From positions 6,386,001 to 6,450,000 of the forward strand of contig NZ_CP109430.1 of NCBI RefSeq assembly GCF_036250735.1: a stretch of 64,000 nucleotides of DNA, read 5' to 3'. The notes beneath the pieces were generated by a model. The model was not told the DNA's origin. It did no database searches and worked only from the letters and a program-made list of their open reading frames with translations. Of the stretch, positions 1 to 8,772 are shown piece by piece. Source of the DNA: Streptosporangium sp. NBC_01495 (GTDB lineage Bacteria; Actinomycetota; Actinomycetes; Streptosporangiales; Streptosporangiaceae). The translations under genes and the position numbers were made by a program. Positions within the stretch are counted from its first letter, which is position 1, and each line of letters starts with the position of its first letter.

Positions 1-2633
1 GGATCGATCGCGCTCTGAGCCTGTGGCGGGGCGCGGCCTTCGGAGACGTCCCAGCGACGCCGCTCATCGTGGCGGAGGCGACGCGGCTGGAGGAGGCCCG
101 GCTGCAATTGCGGGAGATACGGGCCGATCTCTGGCTCGCCGATGGCGCCTATGAGCAGGTTGTCTCGGAGCACCGGGTGCTGCTGGCTGAGCATCCGCTA
201 CGCGAACGGTTGTGGGAGCAACTCATGGTCGCGCTCTACCGCGGTGGCCGGCAGACGGAGGCTCTGCAGGCGTACTCGGAGATTCGCGAGCGGCTCGACG
301 TCGAGATCGGCGTCGAGCCGGGGAGCGAGTTGCGGCGCTTGCACCGACACATCCTCAGCGGTGCCGCTCCGGAGCCGGACCTCGGCCCGCCGCCGGGTGC
401 CGCCAGCCGGTCCACCGTCATCCTGCCTGGCCAGTTACCGCCCGACCTGGCTTGTTTCGTCGGGCGGCAGCAGCAGCTCGCGGGGGCGCGCGCGAAACTT
501 GGCCAGGACGGGCACCGCGGCGGTATCGCGATCGTCGCGGTCTTCGGCATGGCGGGGGTCGGAAAGACGACCTTCGCGCTGCATCTCGCCCATGACCTGC
601 TCGGCCACTTTCCCGATGGGCAGCTCTACGTGGACCTGCACGCCGTCGGGTCCACTCCGCTTGATCCGGCGGAGGCGCTGCTGCGCTTCCTGCGTTCGGT
701 GGGCATCTCCGGCCAGGACGTGCCCGCAGACCCAGCGGAGCGAGCCGCGATGTACCGCAGCGTGCTGGCCGGCCGCCGCATGCTGGTGGTGCTGGACAAC
801 GCGGCGAGCGAGTCCCAGGTGGAACCGCTGCTGCCCGGCGGCCACTCCTGCGCGGTGCTGGTGACGAGCCGCAGGAAACTCTCGGGGCTGAGGGGCGCGC
901 ACCAGGTCGAACTGGGCCCGTTCACGGACCAAGAGGCGGCCGAGTTACTGACGGCCGTCGTCGATCCGGCCCGTACGGCTGAGTCGGGGCAGGAGGTGCG
1001 CCGGCTCGCCACCCTGTGTGGGCATCACCCCCTGTCGCTGAGCATCTGCGCCACCCGGCTGTTGGCCAAGCCGCACTGGACGGTGGCGATGCTGGTCGAT
1101 CGGCTGGCCGATGAGCGCAGCAGGCTCGCGGAGTTGGAGTATCGCTCCACGAACGTGCGCGCCAGCTTCAACCTGAGCTACCAAGGGCTTCCCCCCGTCA
1201 CACGGCGGCTGTTCTGTCTGCTGGGCTTGCTGCGGGTGCGCGATTTCGCCGCCTGGTCGGCGGCGCCCCTGCTGGACGTCCTGGTACGCGAGGCCGAGGA
1301 ACACCTGGAGCTGTTGGTGGAAAACCAGCTGCTGCAGGTGATGGGACACGACGGGAGGGGCGGTTTCCGCTACCGCTTCCATGATTTGATCCACCTCTAC
1401 GGCAAGGAATTGGCCGACTCGGAAACCTCCTCCGAGGAGCGGCTCTCGGCCATGACGCGGGTGATGGGCGCGTGGCTGGCGCTGGCCGACCGCGCGCACG
1501 ACGCCAGCTACGGAGCGAATTTCCTGCTCAACCACGGCGACTTTCCCCGCTGGCCGCTGGAGCCGGCTTATCGCGACAGGCTGTTGGCCGACCCCTGGGC
1601 CTGGTGGGAGGCTGAACGAGAATCGCTAGTCGCCATCATTGTCCAGGCCGCCGAGGAAGGGCTGCACGAGGCGTGCTGGGATCTGGCGGTCACCGGGACG
1701 ACGCTCTACGGCACGTACGGCCATCTGAACGACTGGCAGGTCACGCACGACGCCGCGCTGGCCGCCACGCGCCGCCACGGAAACCGCCGCGGCGCCGCCA
1801 TCACCCTAAGCCACCTGGCGGCGCTGCGCATCTACCAGCGACGCTACGACGAGGCGCTGGACTGCCTGGCGCACGCCATGGCGGAACTGCGCGAACTCGG
1901 TGATGTGCGGGCGCAGACCCTGTGCCGCATCGGCATCGGTATCGCCGAACGCGGCCGCGGCGATCTGCACCGCACGCTGGAGCACTTCCGCGCGGCCAGC
2001 ACCCTGCTCGGCGGCGATGCGCTGGCGCAGGCCCACGTGCTGCTGCAGATGGGGCAGACCCAGCTCATGCTGGGTGACGTCGTCGAGGCGGTTCGGGCAT
2101 TGCGCCAGGCGCGAGCCATCGCGCGCGAAGCCAGCAGCGGGCCCGTCGAGGGCTACGTGAACTACTGGCTGGGCATGACGTACCTGCGCATGTGTGACCA
2201 CGAGGCGGCGGAACGGTCATTCTCCGCCTCGGCCGACCTCTTGGCGCCCACCGGAGACGTGCGCGCCGAGGCGTCGGCGCTGCAGGGTCTGGCGCGCACC
2301 CACCTGCAGGCCGGCGAGCGGGACAAAGGTTGTTACGTGCTGCGCCGGGCCGCCGCCCGGGCGCGGGAGGCGCCGGACAGCGGCCGGGCCGCCCGGACGC
2401 TGGCCGAGATCGCCGCGCTGATGTCCGAGCACGGCGACCACGGCCATGCCGCCGACGTCATGGACTGGGCGATCGGCCTGTGCCGGGCCGTCGGCGACGG
2501 CGCGCTGGAGGCGCGGCTGCTGACATGCTCCGCCGACGGCCCGGAAACCGGGGTCTACTCGCACAGGTGGGCGTTGTCCGGGTTGACGCCCGCGTCGCGG
2601 GGGGCGGACAGGTCCCAGGGGTTGCCGACCTGA
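1..2633 (+). CDS. AfsR/SARP-type regulator, 5' truncated by window edge
   Basis: The reading frame is open from base 3, and residues before the first GTG (base 69) already match a bacterial transcriptional activation domain (ALSLWRGAAFGDV). The real start and the N-terminal winged helix therefore lie outside the window. After the BTAD comes an NB-ARC ATPase with Walker A GMAGVGKTT (about base 550) and a Walker-B-like VVLDNA (about base 790), then a long helical C-terminal region with TPR-like repeats. The family consists of cytoplasmic ATP-dependent transcription activators of secondary metabolism or development. The last 79 bases overlap the tail of the convergent minus-strand gene, so the final ~25 residues are antisense to it and may be a read-on tail. 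It sits more than 20 kb from the biosynthetic cluster, so I would not assign it to that cluster. Confidence 0.85.
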   Translation, partial: IDRALSLWRGAAFGDVPATPLIVAEATRLEEARLQLREIRADLWLADGAYEQVVSEHRVLLAEHPLRERLWEQLMVALYRGGRQTEALQAYSEIRERLDVEIGVEPGSELRRLHRHILSGAAPEPDLGPPPGAASRSTVILPGQLPPDLACFVGRQQQLAGARAKLGQDGHRGGIAIVAVFGMAGVGKTTFALHLAHDLLGHFPDGQLYVDLHAVGSTPLDPAEALLRFLRSVGISGQDVPADPAERAAMYRSVLAGRRMLVVLDNAASESQVEPLLPGGHSCAVLVTSRRKLSGLRGAHQVELGPFTDQEAAELLTAVVDPARTAESGQEVRRLATLCGHHPLSLSICATRLLAKPHWTVAMLVDRLADERSRLAELEYRSTNVRASFNLSYQGLPPVTRRLFCLLGLLRVRDFAAWSAAPLLDVLVREAEEHLELLVENQLLQVMGHDGRGGFRYRFHDLIHLYGKELADSETSSEERLSAMTRVMGAWLALADRAHDASYGANFLLNHGDFPRWPLEPAYRDRLLADPWAWWEAERESLVAIIVQAAEEGLHEACWDLAVTGTTLYGTYGHLNDWQVTHDAALAATRRHGNRRGAAITLSHLAALRIYQRRYDEALDCLAHAMAELRELGDVRAQTLCRIGIGIAERGRGDLHRTLEHFRAASTLLGGDALAQAHVLLQMGQTQLMLGDVVEAVRALRQARAIAREASSGPVEGYVNYWLGMTYLRMCDHEAAERSFSASADLLAPTGDVRAEASALQGLARTHLQAGERDKGCYVLRRAAARAREAPDSGRAARTLAEIAALMSEHGDHGHAADVMDWAIGLCRAVGDGALEARLLTCSADGPETGVYSHRWALSGLTPASRGADRSQGLPT

Positions 2634-5600
2634 CCGGAGCCCGTGCAAGCGCCGTAGGCGCTGTCCCACAGACCGACGGAACGCGGCAGCCGGCTGAACA
2701 TCTGGAAATTCCCGGAGACGACCGGGGCGGCCGAGCCCGTTCTGCGCCCGGTCAGGTCGATGGCCTGGCCGTTGTGGTACAGGTACTGATCGGGCATGAA
2801 GCTGGAGCGCAGCACGGGGGCGCTGCCGTTCTGTCGGACCACGCCGTCTGCGCAGACTTTGAAGTCGAGCTGCTGCCAGATGGGCGGGGCGTTGTTGAAG
2901 AGCGAACCTCCTGTCTCGGCGGCTCCGCTATCGGCGAAGTAGATGAGGTAAATCTCGGTGGCCACCTGCGCGACCGAGGTTGGTATTCCGCGCCCGCCGG
3001 TCCACAGCTCGGCCCGCCACCGCCTCACTTCGTCGATGACGTCCGACACCCCCAGAATCGGCCGGTACCCGATCATGCCGCCGGAGACTGACTTGGCGGC
3101 TACGCAGGCGCCGTTGTCCACGAGGGCGGCAGGCCTGCGCACCGGCAGGTAGGCGCGGCCGGGCAGGACGCCGTCGGCGTTCGGCCTGACGGTCGTGAAC
3201 CGGCCGTCGTGCTCGTTGAGGTCGGCGATGGTATACGTCAGGTCCGGAGGCTGGATGCCGTAGTCGTCGGAAATAGCCTTGAAGGTGTTCATCACGAACT
3301 GCGGGAGGATGGTGTTTCCCGTGCGGTCGTCGTAGTCGGCCCACTGGCTGCCGTCCACGATGGCGCCGTCGTCGGTCCTGACGAAGGAGACGGCGGCACT
3401 TGCCTTGACCTTGTAGCTGTCGTCACGGTTGTTGAACCAGGATGGTTTGGCCGAGCTGGTCGGCCGGTCGGTGTAAGGGTTGGCGAGGTGGATCCAGTTG
3501 GTGATTGCCTTGCCGGGCGGATGGTCGACGGGGTCGGTGCCCGCCTCCCTGACTTGCTGGTTCCACGCCTGCATGGCGGCTTTGATCCGCGGCATGGCGC
3601 AGCCGGAGTCGGGTCCGGAAGTGCAGGTGGGCAGCGCCGTCACGTCGCCGGAGACCCGCAGTCCCCATTGGTGGAGCTCGGAACGGTTCTTCAGCGGGGT
3701 GGCCATGAACCAGCTGCTGATGGGGTCGGAGTCGATGTTCTGGTTCTCGTCGAACAGGGCGACGGCGTCCACGGTGTGCTCAGTGTAGGTGCCCCTGACC
3801 GGCTGGACGGCGATCGCGTCGAAGGCGATGGACTCCTCCCCTTGCGCGCCGTCGAGCACTGTCGACAACCTCACCTTGGGAACGCCGTCGAACATGAACG
3901 CGCCGAGCGATAGCCACTGGTTGCTCGCCACTCGCTGGGAGACCGTGCGAGTGCGGGTGCCATGGGCGGTCTCGATGTGGTACGTGGCTCGGTGGGTGTA
4001 GCCGTAGTGGTCTGGCAGGTGGACGAGGATCTGCGCGGGCTGGTCGAGCGCTCTGCCGAGTGTCCAGGTCCCTTCGATCCGCATCGAGGAGCGGTCGGGG
4101 GCACGGGTGTGCCCGAAGTAGTAGTGGCCGGCGTAACCGCCGCCGATCTGATGCAGGTCGATCTTGGACGGATAGTTGCCCTGGCTGTCCTGCCCGAAGG
4201 TGAAGGTGAAGCTGCCCTGGCTGGCGCCCGTGGCGCCGCAGCGGGGTGTCGGCGTTCCGCCGGGCAGGTTGTCGATCACCAGAGAGCCGCTGGGCAGCCC
4301 GCTCGTGCCGCACGCGGGTGGGTAGGCGGTGCCGTCGGCCTGGTAGGGGTAACCGGGGTCGAAGCGCAAGACCTCGTTCCCGCAGCTGTAGCTGCAGTCG
4401 CTTTTCCAGGTCGCCGAGGTGTGGAACCAGCACCGCAGGTCGCTTTGGCTGCACGGCCCGGCGGGCTCGTTGAGGTTGTTGGAGAACTTTTCGCCGGGAT
4501 AGCAGTAGTTGGAGCTGTTGCAGAACAGCTCGCGCGGGGGCTTGACGTTGCGCCGGTTCAGCGGGCCGGTGGTGGTATCGCCGTTCCACCACGCGGGACG
4601 GTAGCCAACGACGAAGGTGTCCGGTGATTCCAGTGCTTCGAGGGGATGGCCGGCCCAGCCCAGCACCTTCTCCGGGTACGGCCACCGTTGCGGGTTCTTG
4701 GCGTCGATGTAGCCGGTTTCCAGGAAGGGGGCGCGGTCGGCCGGGTAGCGGGGGTTGATCGGGTTGTTGGCCCAGCCGACCCCCCAGAAGCCGTCGCCCC
4801 TGTCGGGGTAGAAGCCGCTGTTGTAGGCCCACAGCGCGAAGAACCAGTTTTCCAGCTTGGCCGGGTCACCGTTGTTGACCTTCATGCCGGCGTTCGCTGT
4901 CTGGTTCCACTTGTCCTCCAGAATGCGCACGCCGGCGGCGATGTTGACGGTGAAGTCCAGCGCCACGGCCCGCTGCTGCGCGTACGGCAGTGCCCTCTCG
5001 CCCGGCTTCTCCCGGCCGGCCAGCCGCATCCCGTCGGTGACCTGCGTGACGCCGTAACCGCAGTCGGCCTCGTCCCAGCGCACGTCCCAGTCGTCGTCGG
5101 GGGTGGAATTGTAGATTTCCAGCCCGTAGTAGTTGCCGATGAGGGGGTTGCCGGTCTCTCCAGGCACGGCCAAGCGGCTGGCCTGCCACATGTTGGACTC
5201 CTGCGCGGTCACGCCGAGCATCACCTGGGCCGGGATGAAGCCGCCGCCCACCAGCCCGTGCCGGGGGAACATCCCTTGTGGCGAGCCCATGCCGTAGTCG
5301 TTGACCAGTGCTCCCCGCACCGCCTGGTCAACGGCCCATTCGACCTGCCGCGGCTTGGGCTGCCGGGCCTGGTTGCGGGGGTCGTTGCGCGGCACGGAGC
5401 AACTACGCTCGGACTCCACGGGTTCGTGGGGCGACTCGGCTGCCGCCTGCGCCGGCGTATCGGCAGGCTCCAGGGCAGGGCTGCGGGTACCGCCCGAGGC
5501 GTCCTGGCTGCTCGTCACCCGCTGGGTGTCGGCGGTCAGGTCTACCTGCTGGCCGGTGGCGGTTACCCTCAGGGAGACGTTGACCGGACGGGCGGCGGCG

Positions 5601-6703
5601 GGCGAGGCGGCTGGCGTGCGCGGATCGCTGGGGCTGGCCCAGTCCACCGATGTCAGCGTGGCCCGGCCATGCGTGCTGGCCTGCGCGCTCGCGGGTACCG
5701 CGAGCTTGTCGACGGTGGCGGGCAGGGGCGCGGCGGTGGTGAGCTCGCCTGTGAGGAAGACCCGGCCTCCGGCTCCGGCCGAGATGCCGATCGATCCGAG
5801 TTTCCCCCGCGCCAGGTCCGTCACCTCTGCGGCGCGCAGCTCGCGGGCCTGTCGGACATCGGCACGGCGGATGACGGCCTCGTCCTTGTCGTGGTCTAGG
5901 AAGACGACGCCGCCGTCCGCGTCGGCCCGCAGCCGCAGCGGCACGTTGCGGGTGCGGAGCAGCGGCACCCGCTCGCCCCCGTCCCGCACCAGGACCAGCC
6001 GCCGGCCGTCGGCGGCCACCACGCCACCCTCGATCGGGACAGGCGACGTCACCTGGCCCGCCAGTTCGACCTTGGCGCTCACCCGGGCTTTGGCGGAGTC
6101 CACGCGTAGCAGCCGGGTTTTGCCGCGGGTCGCCGCCTGGTCCTCCACGCCTTCCTGGGTGAGCACGGCCGTCTCGCCGGTTCCGCAGCCGGGGTTGAAG
6201 TAGGCGAGGGACGTCTGTACCGCTAGCTTGCGCACGTTGCCGGTCTCGAGGTCGATCACCGCCGTGAAACCGCCTCGGGCCGATAGTTCCGGCTTGTTGG
6301 TGAATGTCCTGGGCGCGTAGACCACGACGAGACGCTTGCCCGAGCCGGTCAGGCAGGCGTTGCCGATCCATTGGTCGGCCTCGAAGCCGGGCTCCGACAG
6401 CGTCGCCACCGTGCGCCAGGCGTAGCCGTCCTTTTCTTCGGCGGCCAGGATGTGGAAGCCGTCGCCGTCTCCGGACGTCGTCCAGGCCAGGTCGTCCGAT
6501 TGGCGCCACTCGCCGCCCAGCAGCGCGTCGCGCCGGCGCTCGTCCACCGCGGCGGGGCGATCGGCCGGGCGGGTGGGCGCGGCCAGGTCCGACTGCGCTC
6601 CCGGATCAGCGGGTGGCACGGCCGCCGCCTGTGGGGCCGCCAGCGACGACATGAGTAATACCGCCAGCGCGGATATGGCCGCGCTACGCCATGAGTTTAA
6701 CAA
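2555..6703 (-). CDS. Very large secreted protein with lysozyme/transglycosylase-like domain and golvesin-like domain
   Basis: About 1382 residues. I place the start at TTG 6703 because GAGGAG precedes it and it directly gives a signal peptide (WRSAAISALAVLLMSSLAA, cleavage after AQAAA-like residues); a GTG at 6736 or ATG at 6775 are alternatives. The mature N-terminal ~350 residues look like beta-propeller repeats. Around residues 480-640 there is a lysozyme-fold/SLT-like segment with AQESNMWQASR (candidate catalytic Glu ~501), CGYGVTQVTDGM and WAYNSGFY, which would cut peptidoglycan or another polysaccharide. Residues ~730-800 are cysteine-rich, and ~870-970 resemble the golvesin/Xly beta-sandwich (LGRALDQPAQILVHLPDHYG). 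The C-terminal 400 residues are unassigned. It is probably a cell-wall-associated or extracellular enzyme. Domain assignments are by motif only. Confidence 0.75.
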   Translation of the reverse strand: MLNSWRSAAISALAVLLMSSLAAPQAAAVPPADPGAQSDLAAPTRPADRPAAVDERRRDALLGGEWRQSDDLAWTTSGDGDGFHILAAEEKDGYAWRTVATLSEPGFEADQWIGNACLTGSGKRLVVVYAPRTFTNKPELSARGGFTAVIDLETGNVRKLAVQTSLAYFNPGCGTGETAVLTQEGVEDQAATRGKTRLLRVDSAKARVSAKVELAGQVTSPVPIEGGVVAADGRRLVLVRDGGERVPLLRTRNVPLRLRADADGGVVFLDHDKDEAVIRRADVRQARELRAAEVTDLARGKLGSIGISAGAGGRVFLTGELTTAAPLPATVDKLAVPASAQASTHGRATLTSVDWASPSDPRTPAASPAAARPVNVSLRVTATGQQVDLTADTQRVTSSQDASGGTRSPALEPADTPAQAAAESPHEPVESERSCSVPRNDPRNQARQPKPRQVEWAVDQAVRGALVNDYGMGSPQGMFPRHGLVGGGFIPAQVMLGVTAQESNMWQASRLAVPGETGNPLIGNYYGLEIYNSTPDDDWDVRWDEADCGYGVTQVTDGMRLAGREKPGERALPYAQQRAVALDFTVNIAAGVRILEDKWNQTANAGMKVNNGDPAKLENWFFALWAYNSGFYPDRGDGFWGVGWANNPINPRYPADRAPFLETGYIDAKNPQRWPYPEKVLGWAGHPLEALESPDTFVVGYRPAWWNGDTTTGPLNRRNVKPPRELFCNSSNYCYPGEKFSNNLNEPAGPCSQSDLRCWFHTSATWKSDCSYSCGNEVLRFDPGYPYQADGTAYPPACGTSGLPSGSLVIDNLPGGTPTPRCGATGASQGSFTFTFGQDSQGNYPSKIDLHQIGGGYAGHYYFGHTRAPDRSSMRIEGTWTLGRALDQPAQILVHLPDHYGYTHRATYHIETAHGTRTRTVSQRVASNQWLSLGAFMFDGVPKVRLSTVLDGAQGEESIAFDAIAVQPVRGTYTEHTVDAVALFDENQNIDSDPISSWFMATPLKNRSELHQWGLRVSGDVTALPTCTSGPDSGCAMPRIKAAMQAWNQQVREAGTDPVDHPPGKAITNWIHLANPYTDRPTSSAKPSWFNNRDDSYKVKASAAVSFVRTDDGAIVDGSQWADYDDRTGNTILPQFVMNTFKAISDDYGIQPPDLTYTIADLNEHDGRFTTVRPNADGVLPGRAYLPVRRPAALVDNGACVAAKSVSGGMIGYRPILGVSDVIDEVRRWRAELWTGGRGIPTSVAQVATEIYLIYFADSGAAETGGSLFNNAPPIWQQLDFKVCADGVVRQNGSAPVLRSSFMPDQYLYHNGQAIDLTGRRTGSAAPVVSGNFQMFSRLPRSVGLWDSAYGACTGSGQVGNPWDLSAPRDAGVNPDNAHLCE

Positions 6704-6968
6704 GTCGCTCCTCAGTAAACGTTGACCGATTTTCACATAATTCGCCAATCTGAATGTTAGGAACGCGCCTTGCATATCGCTTGCAGCGCGCTTGCGCCAC
6801 CCTTGGCATGAATTTCCGGCGGCATCGCCAGGCGCTCTAGCTGCATTGACGAACAAAAGCGAACACAGCGTGATCGACGCACTACCAATTCGGCATTGTC
6901 GGCCGCCCGGAACATCGCTTACGCTCCGCTTGACTCTCCCACATTCCCCTGAAAGGCGAGGTTCTGCA

Positions 6969-7433
6969 ATGTCGGTATTCCGAAAAAAGTGGCTTTCCGC
7001 TGCGGCGGCGGGGAGCGCCATTGTCGCGGCCGCCCTCCTGGTGGCGCCGCCCGCACACGCTCAGGGATGGAATGTCAGCCAGGGCACCACACCCTCCATC
7101 AATTCTTCAGGCTGGTGGGCGCTCACCTACGCCGCAGGCCTTGAGGGTGCCATGATCGGCCTCGGTCCCTGCGGCGGCAGCAGCACGTTCATAGCCGAAT
7201 TCCGCAATCACCAGTTCGACTGCGTCGGGTGGCGGAAAGGAACCCTCGGAATAAATCAAATCGTGCGCAACAACGCCCACTCCCTGGCCTCGATCACGTG
7301 CAGTGGCGCCACAACATGGTATTCCCCGAACGCGGTCGGCAACTACAATTACGTGCGGGGTAAGCAGTGGGGCACGCTGAACTCCGCGCTGGCCAATGAC
7401 AACGCTTCGGCCGGCCGTGGAAACCTCTGCTGA
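6969..7433 (+). CDS. Small secreted protein with four cysteines, function unknown
   Basis: 154 residues from ATG 6969, preceded by an AAAGGCGAGG ribosome-binding site. An N-terminal signal peptide (KKW then a hydrophobic run ending PPAHA, before QGWNVSQ) is clear. The mature part is about 120 residues, rich in Gly, Ser, Asn and Trp, with four cysteines (GPCGG, FDCVG, ITCSG and the C-terminal GNLC), enough for two disulfides. This suggests a small extracellular fold such as an inhibitor, toxin-like or binding module. I do not recognise the family. It is transcribed away from the large secreted protein across a ~265-bp divergent region, and the next gene follows after 28 bases, so the two probably form an operon. 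Confidence 0.75.
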   Translation: MSVFRKKWLSAAAAGSAIVAAALLVAPPAHAQGWNVSQGTTPSINSSGWWALTYAAGLEGAMIGLGPCGGSSTFIAEFRNHQFDCVGWRKGTLGINQIVRNNAHSLASITCSGATTWYSPNAVGNYNYVRGKQWGTLNSALANDNASAGRGNLC

Positions 7434-7461
7434 CAACCGCAGAACGAGAAAGGAAAAAGTG

Positions 7462-8403
7462 ATGAAGCTTTCCACGTACCTCAAATGGCCGACCGCCGGG
7501 CTGACCGTGGCCGCCGTTCTCGCCTGCGGCGGGTCGTGGGCGATGGCGGAAGAGCGGTCGGCGGCCCGACAAGAAGTCCTCGTACCGCTGAGCCTGCCGC
7601 TGGACGCCTATCAAATGAGCCCGGCGCAGCACGCCGAACAGGCCAACCTCGACAACATCGTTGTACGCGTGTGCATGAGGAGCTACGGGATCTCCTACCT
7701 GACCGATGTCCCCGACATCAGACAGCGTTTCGTGGCGTACGTGGCCGCCGCCGACAGCCGACGTTACGGGATCTCCGACCTCAGCTCGGCGCAGGAGCGC
7801 GGCTACCACCTGCCGCCGGTCCTGCTGCCGGAAGACGACAAGACGACGAGCACTGCCACGGAGACGCTCACCCACGAGCAGGAGCGGGTCTTGACCGGGC
7901 AGCCCGCTGCCAAGCAGTCGGCGACGCGAAAGGACGCGGGCGAGTACGCGGGTAAGGCGATCCTGGAAGGCGGCTGCGTCGGCGAGAGCACGCGCATCCT
8001 GAACCAATCCGCCGCCGCCCACCACGAGACCACCCTGTTCGCCGCAGGACTACAGCATCAGATCTACGGGCGGACCCAACAGCATCCCGACACACTTGCG
8101 GTCTTCAAGCGCTGGTCGGACTGCATGGCCGAGTCCGGCTACCGCTACTCCGGCCCCATCGCCGCGGCCACCGATCCCACCTGGGACCTCGCCGGACCGG
8201 CGACGCCCGAAGAGATCAAGACGGCCGTCGCGGACGTCACCTGCAAGCAGCGCACCAACCTCGTCGCTATCGCACACGAGGTCGAGAGCGACCTGCAGCG
8301 GAAGGCCATCGCCACGCATGCCCCCAGGCTCGCCCCGCTCAAGGACGTCGTCCAGGCTCAGCTCGTGGCAATCGAGCGGGCCAAGGTCACGTACGCCTCC
8401 TGA
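7462..8403 (+). CDS. Putative lipoprotein, function unknown
   Basis: 313 residues from ATG 7462, with AGGAAAAA upstream; GTG 7459, one codon earlier, is an equally possible start. The N-terminus MKLSTYLKW is followed by a hydrophobic stretch and a lipobox-like VLAC (about residues 20-23), so it may be lipid-anchored; otherwise it is simply secreted. The rest is soluble, with three further cysteines (VCMRSYG, GGCVG, SDCMAESGY) in a spacing I associate with uncharacterised actinobacterial secreted proteins whose CMxxxGY-like motifs recur. It is downstream of, and probably co-transcribed with, the small cysteine protein. A strong GC hairpin at 8424-8456 closes the unit. No enzymatic motif was found. 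Confidence 0.7.
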   Translation: MKLSTYLKWPTAGLTVAAVLACGGSWAMAEERSAARQEVLVPLSLPLDAYQMSPAQHAEQANLDNIVVRVCMRSYGISYLTDVPDIRQRFVAYVAAADSRRYGISDLSSAQERGYHLPPVLLPEDDKTTSTATETLTHEQERVLTGQPAAKQSATRKDAGEYAGKAILEGGCVGESTRILNQSAAAHHETTLFAAGLQHQIYGRTQQHPDTLAVFKRWSDCMAESGYRYSGPIAAATDPTWDLAGPATPEEIKTAVADVTCKQRTNLVAIAHEVESDLQRKAIATHAPRLAPLKDVVQAQLVAIERAKVTYAS

Positions 8404-8423
8404 CCGGCACCCGACGAAAAGAT

Positions 8424-8456
8424 CCCGCCCATGGTCCGAACCCGGCCGTGGGCGGG
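8424..8456 (+). terminator. Hairpin terminator after lipoprotein gene
   Basis: CCCGCCCA (8424-8431) pairs with TGGGCGGG (8449-8456), leaving a 17-base loop that can shorten further through TGG/CCG pairing. It begins 20 bases after the stop codon. There is no long T tract, as is common for terminators in high-GC actinomycetes. Confidence 0.6.
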
Positions 8457-8671
8457 TGTGGTTGTAACAGTGCTTCCTGGCTCCATCAGCTGCCTCTTCA
8501 CCGTCTTCCCGAGCGGGGTCTTCTCCGACACGTCGCCCGACTTGAGGACGAGCAGGCCCGCGGTGAGGGAGAAGTCGGTCCTGGACACCTTGTCCGCTCC
8601 GGCGTCCACGGGGGCGGAGGCGGACCGGTAGCCGTGCTGGGCGGCGGTGAGGACGCGCTTCTTCGACATGC

Positions 8672-8770
8672 GGAACGTATCTCGTGGTCTACCGCATCTA
8701 CCGCATCGACGAGGACAGGCACACCGTGACGATCCAGACGATCAAGCACCACCGAGACGCCGTGCCCGGC
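8672..8770 (+). pseudogene. Remnant of a RelE/ParE-type toxin C-terminus
   Basis: Reading in frame from 8672 gives GTYLVVYRIYRIDEDRHTVTI followed by a HHRDAV-like end. This matches the last beta strands of RelE/ParE toxins, where GxYRVxYxIDxxxxxVxVxxIxHRRDxY is typical, with a small duplication (YRIYRI). No upstream toxin body and no antitoxin are visible, so this is a decayed fragment. The rest of 8457-8772 holds nothing else I can support. A 103-residue minus-strand frame (8358-8669) crosses it but overlaps the lipoprotein gene and has no recognisable family. Confidence 0.45.
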
Positions 8771-8772
8771 GA

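Noticed and set aside
8358-8669. 103-residue minus-strand frame starting MSKKRVLTAAQHG
   Set aside because: It overlaps the end of the lipoprotein gene, has no ribosome-binding site that stands out and no recognisable family; it could be a decayed gene but I cannot support it.
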